This document shows, piece after piece, positions 13,560-16,765 of a DNA stretch of 16,765 nucleotides. The stretch covers positions 1 through 16,765 of the forward strand of contig CAAGJS010000277.1 in NCBI GenBank assembly GCA_900770275.1. The letters are read 5' to 3'. The stretch comes from Erysipelotrichaceae bacterium. GTDB taxonomy: Bacteria > Bacillota_I > Bacilli_A > Erysipelotrichales > Erysipelotrichaceae. Below the pieces are notes generated by a model. It had not been told where the DNA came from. It saw nothing but the letters and a program-made list of their open reading frames with translations, and did no database searches. The stretch's first letter is position 1, and the number at the start of each line of letters is the position of its first letter. The position numbers and the translations under genes are program-made.

Positions 13560-13576
13560 GTTCATCCTTGTTGAAC
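13560..13576. promoter_or_regulatory. Inverted repeat in the methyltransferase promoter region
   Basis: GTTCA-N7-TGAAC, perfect five-base arms, 58 bp upstream of the methyltransferase start. On the minus strand a TATTTT at about 13545-13550 could act as -10 with TTCAAC as -35 (spacer near 19). A possible operator for the RHH-like segment of the methyltransferase. Confidence 0.35.
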
Positions 13577-13697
13577 TTTTGCTTGTCGCTTTCTCCCGGG
13601 ATGACTTGCTGAAAATCCCGTTTCATTTGAAAAAAGCAATGTAAAAGGCGTGTCCGGAAAGCATTTGCACTTCGGGCATCGTCATAAGAATCCGATT

Positions 13698-13717
13698 CAA
13701 ATGATACGTATCATTTG
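13698..13717. promoter_or_regulatory. 20-bp perfect palindrome, candidate operator
   Basis: Half-site CAAATGATAC followed directly by its reverse complement GTATCATTTG. All ten positions pair. It is not followed by a T tract and lies about 200 bp upstream of the methyltransferase. The AATGATA...TATCATT core recalls Fur/Zur-type sites, but the spacing is not a standard one. No cognate regulator is in the window. Confidence 0.45.
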
Positions 13718-13748
13718 CGGCTGAACGTTCCCGATAAGCGAACAGAAA

Positions 13749-13771
13749 AAATCCATGAAGCCTGGAAGCCG
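13749..13771 (-). terminator. Weak candidate terminator of the acetyltransferase gene
   Basis: On the minus strand TCCA and TGGA flank a seven-base loop, then TTTTTT. The stem is short. An alternative, GAAGCCGA pairing with TCGGCTTC across about 40 nt, lies just before it. Confidence 0.3.
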
Positions 13772-13838
13772 AAAAAAGTCAGGATCATTTCGGCCATATG
13801 CAAGCAGTGGATCGGCTTCAAATGCAGAGTACCGAGTA

Positions 13839-14312
13839 TTACTTCAGCACTTCTTCCATCACATATTCCATCGGCTTCAGGCCCATAGCCTCATAGAAGC
13901 CGATGGCTTTTTCATTGAAGGACCATACGTTGAGCGTCACATCATAGAAACCATTGGCACGGGCAAAGTCCTTTACATAGTCATACAGCGATTCACCGAC
14001 ATGTTTCCCACGCGCAGCCGCATCCACGCAAAGGTCATCAATGAACAGCGTCTTGATGTCTGTCATATTGTTGGAATGCGCGCGTTCCTTATAAATACAG
14101 AAGGCATAGCCAAGAACCGTTCCCTCTTCGTCATAGACAAAGATCGGCGTCTTAGGGTCATGGATCATCTTTACCAGTTCTTCATCCGTATATTTCGTCG
14201 TATTCGGCACAAATATATCCGGCCGCCCCTGGGCATGGATGTTAAGCACCTCCATCAGCAGCTTCTTCAAAACCGGAATATCCTTTTCCTCTGCTCTTCT
14301 TACCGTCATCAT
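13839..14312 (-). CDS. GNAT-family N-acetyltransferase
   Basis: 157-aa cytoplasmic acetyltransferase, using acetyl-CoA on an unknown amine. Starts TVRRAEEKDIPVLKKL, typical of the family. The acetyl-CoA loop is VDAAARGKHVGESLYDYV (about 96-113; R-x-x-x-x-G), followed by the C-terminal NEKAIGFYEAMGLKPMEYVMEEVL, where the Tyr in AIGFYE is the usual catalytic acid position. ATG 14312 and the next ATG are both possible, behind GAGGG. Single gene, divergent from the membrane-protein gene at 14381. The substrate cannot be told from the sequence. Confidence 0.88.
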   Translation of the reverse strand: MMTVRRAEEKDIPVLKKLLMEVLNIHAQGRPDIFVPNTTKYTDEELVKMIHDPKTPIFVYDEEGTVLGYAFCIYKERAHSNNMTDIKTLFIDDLCVDAAARGKHVGESLYDYVKDFARANGFYDVTLNVWSFNEKAIGFYEAMGLKPMEYVMEEVLK

Positions 14313-14365
14313 CGCTTCCCTCTTTTTCCCACCATTCTATGCCTTTTCGTGCCTGCAGGGAATGA

Positions 14366-14374
14366 TGCTAGAAT
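14366..14374 (+). promoter_or_regulatory. Extended -10 immediately before the 14381 start codon
   Basis: TGCTAGAAT is an extended -10 (TG-N-TAGAAT). Initiation about seven bases downstream would fall on the ATG at 14381, implying a leaderless or near-leaderless transcript. No ribosome binding site precedes the ATG. Confidence 0.4.
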
Positions 14375-14380
14375 AGCAGA

Positions 14381-14779
14381 ATGAGGCAGAAGGACGCACA
14401 AAACAAAAACACCTGGAACATTGTCAGCACCGTATTAACCGGCGCCGCGTTCGGCTTTGCCATGTCTTTGCTCGTGATCGCTCTGCTGCGCAGCCGCAGC
14501 TACCAGATCCATGACGCTTCTTTGATCCTGTTCCTGCTGATCAGTTTCTTTTTCCCCTGGCTGCTGAACATCTTCTACAGCCAGCGCAAATCCCTTCTTT
14601 ATTCCGGTACTGCCCTGTGCATTGTCAGCGCCATTGTTGAAGCGGTTTATGCATTCACGACCGCCCGCAGTCAGGCAACGCTCCTCTCCATTGGCATCGC
14701 CTTTCTTCTGATGACAACCGCTGCCATTGCCGGGGCTATTGTCAATGCCATGCGTCACGAGAAAGGAGACATCGAATGA
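14381..14779 (+). CDS. Four-helix membrane protein of unknown function (DUF3021-like)
   Basis: 132 aa with four hydrophobic helices at about 13-36, 45-62, 68-88 and 97-119, and short loops; the layout resembles DUF3021 proteins, but no motif allows a firm assignment. The C-terminus is charged (MRHEKGDIE). There is no ribosome binding site at the ATG, which sits where transcription would begin. The next in-frame Met is inside the first helix. The stop overlaps the start of the GH2 gene (ATGA), and GAAAGGAGA near 14759-14768 in this gene serves that start. Confidence 0.7.
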   Translation: MRQKDAQNKNTWNIVSTVLTGAAFGFAMSLLVIALLRSRSYQIHDASLILFLLISFFFPWLLNIFYSQRKSLLYSGTALCIVSAIVEAVYAFTTARSQATLLSIGIAFLLMTTAAIAGAIVNAMRHEKGDIE

Positions 14780-16524
14780 CTCCGCTCACACGTTTTGGAA
14801 AAAAACTGGATTATCAGCACATCCTTCCGGAATATCCACGGCCCATGCTGGTAAGGGACAACTGGCTCAACCTCAACGGCCCCTGGGAATATCAGATCAC
14901 CAAAGAAAACGAGGAGCCGACTCTCAAGTCCGGCTGGAAGAAAATACTCGTACCATTTGCGCTGGGCAGTCTTCTGTCTGGAAGCGACGAACAGCTGCAG
15001 CCCCATCAGGTTCTCTGGTGCCGGCGCAGCTTCACCTATCCCGTTGATTCCCAGCGTCGAATCATGCTCAACTTCGAAGCTGTCGATCAGGAATGCGAAG
15101 TGTTTCTCAACGGTCTCAGCGTCGGCCATCACGAAGGCGGCTATTCCCCCTTCTCACTGAATGTCACAAACGCCGTCAAGGAAGAAAATGAACTTCTCGT
15201 CAAGATCAAAGACGCCTCGGATCAGGGCATCTATGCCTATGGCAAACAGGTTCTGAAGCATGGCGGCATGTGGTATACGCCCTCCAGCGGCATCTATGGA
15301 ACCGTATGGATGGAAAGCCTCCCTGAATATGCGATCGAAGATCTCAAGATTACGCCCGACCCTGAACATTGCAGCGTCTATCTGCGTTTTGCCGGTCAGA
15401 TGACGCAGACCGTCATCACCGTCTTTGCCGGAAAGAAAATGGTTCATCGCGGCATCACCAACGAAAAGGACTACACGATCACGCTGTCAGAAAATGATCT
15501 CCACCTCTGGTCGCCTTCGGATCCGTTCCTTTACCGCCTCTATCTGCAGACGGAAGATGAAACGGTGCGCTCCTACTTTGCGATGCGCAGCTTCGGCAGC
15601 CTTCCGGATAACAGCGGCCACCTTCGCTTTGCCCTCAACGGAAAGCCTCTCTTTCTCAGCGGTCTCCTGGATCAGGGCTATACGATGGATGGCCTATTGA
15701 CCTATCCGTCTGAAGAAGCGATGGAATTTGAACTCAGGAAGATCAAGGGCATGGGCTTCAACATGATCCGCAAGCATGTCAAAGTCGAAAACCGCCGGTG
15801 GTACTCCTTATGCGATGAACTTGGAATTCTGGTCATGCAGGACATGCCAAGCGGCGGCGGGCCGTATAATTTCAAACGGGTCGGTCTTTGGCCTACCCTG
15901 GGCCGAAGAAAGATGTCCGATGGCAAGGAAAGCTATGCCCTCAATGGCCGAGGCAGTGAAGCTTCCCGAAACATGTACATCCAGGAACTGTACGCAATGC
16001 TCGATACCCTGTACAATTGCCCCTGCATCTTTGCCTGGGTACCGTTCAACGAGGGATGGGGCCAGTTTGATTCCAGAGAGATCACTGACAAGATCAAAGA
16101 ATACGACAATACACGCCTCGTTGACAGCGCATCGGGATGGTTTGATCAGGGAGCCGGCGACTTTTTGAGCATCCATGACTACTTCTTCCCCTTCCATGTG
16201 CCTTCGTCCGATGGCCGCATTGTCCTGTTAAGTGAGTTCGGCGGCTATACTTATGTCGAATTCGGCCACAGCTTCCCTTCCCGTCCCTACGGGTACAAGA
16301 AGTTCAAGGACAAGCTGCAGATGAATGACGCCGTCTTCAAGCTCTATGAGCACATGGTGTATCAGAACATACCCAAAGGCCTTTCCGGCTGTATCTATAC
16401 GCAGGTGGCGGACGTTGAAGACGAATGCAACGGCCTGTTTACCGCCGATCGCGAAATCGTCAAATTCGACGAAAAGCGGATGCGCCGCATGAATGAAAAA
16501 TGTATACGGAGAGTCAAAAACTAA
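14776..16524 (+). CDS. Glycoside hydrolase family 2 enzyme (beta-galactosidase/beta-glucuronidase-like)
   Basis: 582-aa cytoplasmic GH2 enzyme without a signal peptide. A jelly-roll sugar-binding domain (about 15-180; LNLNGPWEYQ, WCRRSFTYP, SSGIYGTVWME) leads to an immunoglobulin-like domain (about 185-275) and a TIM barrel (about 285-580). The acid/base is Glu426 in WVPFNEGWGQ and the nucleophile Glu487 in LLSEFGGYTY, both in expected context. The enzyme is shorter than LacZ (about 1000 aa), near the 600-aa class that includes beta-glucuronidases. The substrate cannot be fixed. The ATG overlaps the stop of the upstream membrane-protein gene, and the TAA overlaps the start of hslO (TAATG). 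Confidence 0.93.
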   Translation: MTPLTRFGKKLDYQHILPEYPRPMLVRDNWLNLNGPWEYQITKENEEPTLKSGWKKILVPFALGSLLSGSDEQLQPHQVLWCRRSFTYPVDSQRRIMLNFEAVDQECEVFLNGLSVGHHEGGYSPFSLNVTNAVKEENELLVKIKDASDQGIYAYGKQVLKHGGMWYTPSSGIYGTVWMESLPEYAIEDLKITPDPEHCSVYLRFAGQMTQTVITVFAGKKMVHRGITNEKDYTITLSENDLHLWSPSDPFLYRLYLQTEDETVRSYFAMRSFGSLPDNSGHLRFALNGKPLFLSGLLDQGYTMDGLLTYPSEEAMEFELRKIKGMGFNMIRKHVKVENRRWYSLCDELGILVMQDMPSGGGPYNFKRVGLWPTLGRRKMSDGKESYALNGRGSEASRNMYIQELYAMLDTLYNCPCIFAWVPFNEGWGQFDSREITDKIKEYDNTRLVDSASGWFDQGAGDFLSIHDYFFPFHVPSSDGRIVLLSEFGGYTYVEFGHSFPSRPYGYKKFKDKLQMNDAVFKLYEHMVYQNIPKGLSGCIYTQVADVEDECNGLFTADREIVKFDEKRMRRMNEKCIRRVKN

Positions 16525-16765
16525 TGAATGATGAAATTGTAATTGCAGAAGCGCTGCAGGGTCAGGTACGCATCCACGCCGCCCGCACCACTGCCATAGT
16601 ATCTGAAGCACAGAAGATCCATAACTGTGCCCCGACCAGTGCAGCAGCCCTTGGACGTACGATGACGGTCGCCGCCCTGATGGCAAGCGACCTCAAAAAT
16701 CCTAACGAACATGTACAGGTACGCATCGATGGCAAAGGTCCCTGCGGCGCCATCAATGTACAGGC
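16524..16765 (+). CDS. hslO: Redox-regulated chaperone Hsp33, N-terminal part (gene runs off the window)
   Basis: The first 80 codons begin MNDEIVIAEALQGQVRIHAARTT and continue AQKIHNCAPTSAAALGRTMTVAALMASDLKN, VQVRIDGKGPCGAI. This is the Hsp33 N-terminal domain. Hsp33 is a cytoplasmic holdase activated by oxidation of four C-terminal zinc-binding cysteines, which would lie beyond the window. The start ATG overlaps the GH2 stop by one base, with GGAGAG about 12 nt upstream, so it is probably coupled. Confidence 0.93.
   Translation, partial: MNDEIVIAEALQGQVRIHAARTTAIVSEAQKIHNCAPTSAAALGRTMTVAALMASDLKNPNEHVQVRIDGKGPCGAINVQ

Larger units (their letters stand above)
13502..13838. other. 337-bp intergenic region between methyltransferase and acetyltransferase genes
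   Basis: No convincing coding sequence in either strand. It holds the inverted repeat at 13560-13576, a long perfect palindrome at 13698-13717, and a weak T-tailed hairpin at 13749-13771. CATTTG or CAAATG recurs at about 13623, 13662, 13698, 13712 and 13819. It is AT-richer than the flanking housekeeping genes. Confidence 0.6.

Noticed and set aside
13755..14384. 209-codon plus-strand open frame opposite the acetyltransferase
   Set aside because: It is antisense to a gene with clear GNAT motifs and has no recognisable features.
1..16765. CRISPR arrays, tRNA or rRNA genes, insertion sequences
   Set aside because: No spaced direct-repeat series, tRNA-like cloverleaf, transposase or terminal inverted repeats were found on reading both strands.

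Overview
The window reads as chromosomal DNA of a low-to-mid-GC member of the Bacillota, most like the Erysipelotrichia. The evidence is a T-box leader in front of an aminoacyl-tRNA synthetase, AGGAG-type ribosome binding sites, TTGACA/TATAAT-type promoters, an anaerobic (class III) ribonucleotide reductase as the only one seen, and the gene styles. TGA is used as an ordinary stop. The genus assignment is inference; no rRNA or other marker gene is present.

Layout. (1) 1-2446, minus strand: lysS, coding a lysyl-tRNA synthetase with a charged N-terminal extension and a C-terminal EMAPII/Trbp111-type tRNA-binding domain, behind a T-box leader. (2) 2593-4237: a zone of gene decay. It holds a GlsB/YeaQ-type small membrane protein gene broken by one frameshift, a lipoprotein flavodoxin gene broken by two in-frame TGA codons and two single-base deletions, and a still-open DUF4405-like membrane cytochrome gene overlapping the end of the flavodoxin. 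(3) 4427-5041, plus strand: thymidine kinase, converging on (4). (4) 5158-9430, minus strand: an anaerobic ribonucleotide reductase operon. Its first gene is a continuous fusion of a MarR-type winged helix to the radical-SAM activase NrdG, followed by nrdD with a fused thioredoxin/glutaredoxin-like domain, then a membrane-anchored helical protein. A good promoter and a 24-bp inverted repeat lie just upstream of the fusion gene. (5) 9631-10505: two unrecognised proteins, one membrane-anchored with an aromatic/Asn/Gln-rich repeated tail. (6) 10715-13501, minus strand: a complete EcoRII-like restriction-modification island (C5 methyltransferase with an N-terminal ribbon-helix-helix-like segment, EcoRII-like endonuclease, Vsr). 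(7) 13839-16765: a GNAT acetyltransferase (minus), then a plus-strand run of a four-helix membrane protein, a GH2 glycosidase and the start of hslO, each overlapping the next.

How the parts may work together. The nrd operon makes dNTPs without oxygen, and the convergent tdk salvages thymidine, so dNTP supply is a shared theme. The MarR-NrdG fusion suggests that the activase is also the operon's own repressor, acting at the palindrome just past its promoter. This is the most unusual arrangement in the window. The restriction-modification island is self-contained: methyltransferase, nuclease, and the Vsr enzyme that repairs the T:G mismatches expected from deaminated 5-methylcytosine in CCWGG sites. 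The methyltransferase may also regulate the island through its N-terminal segment.
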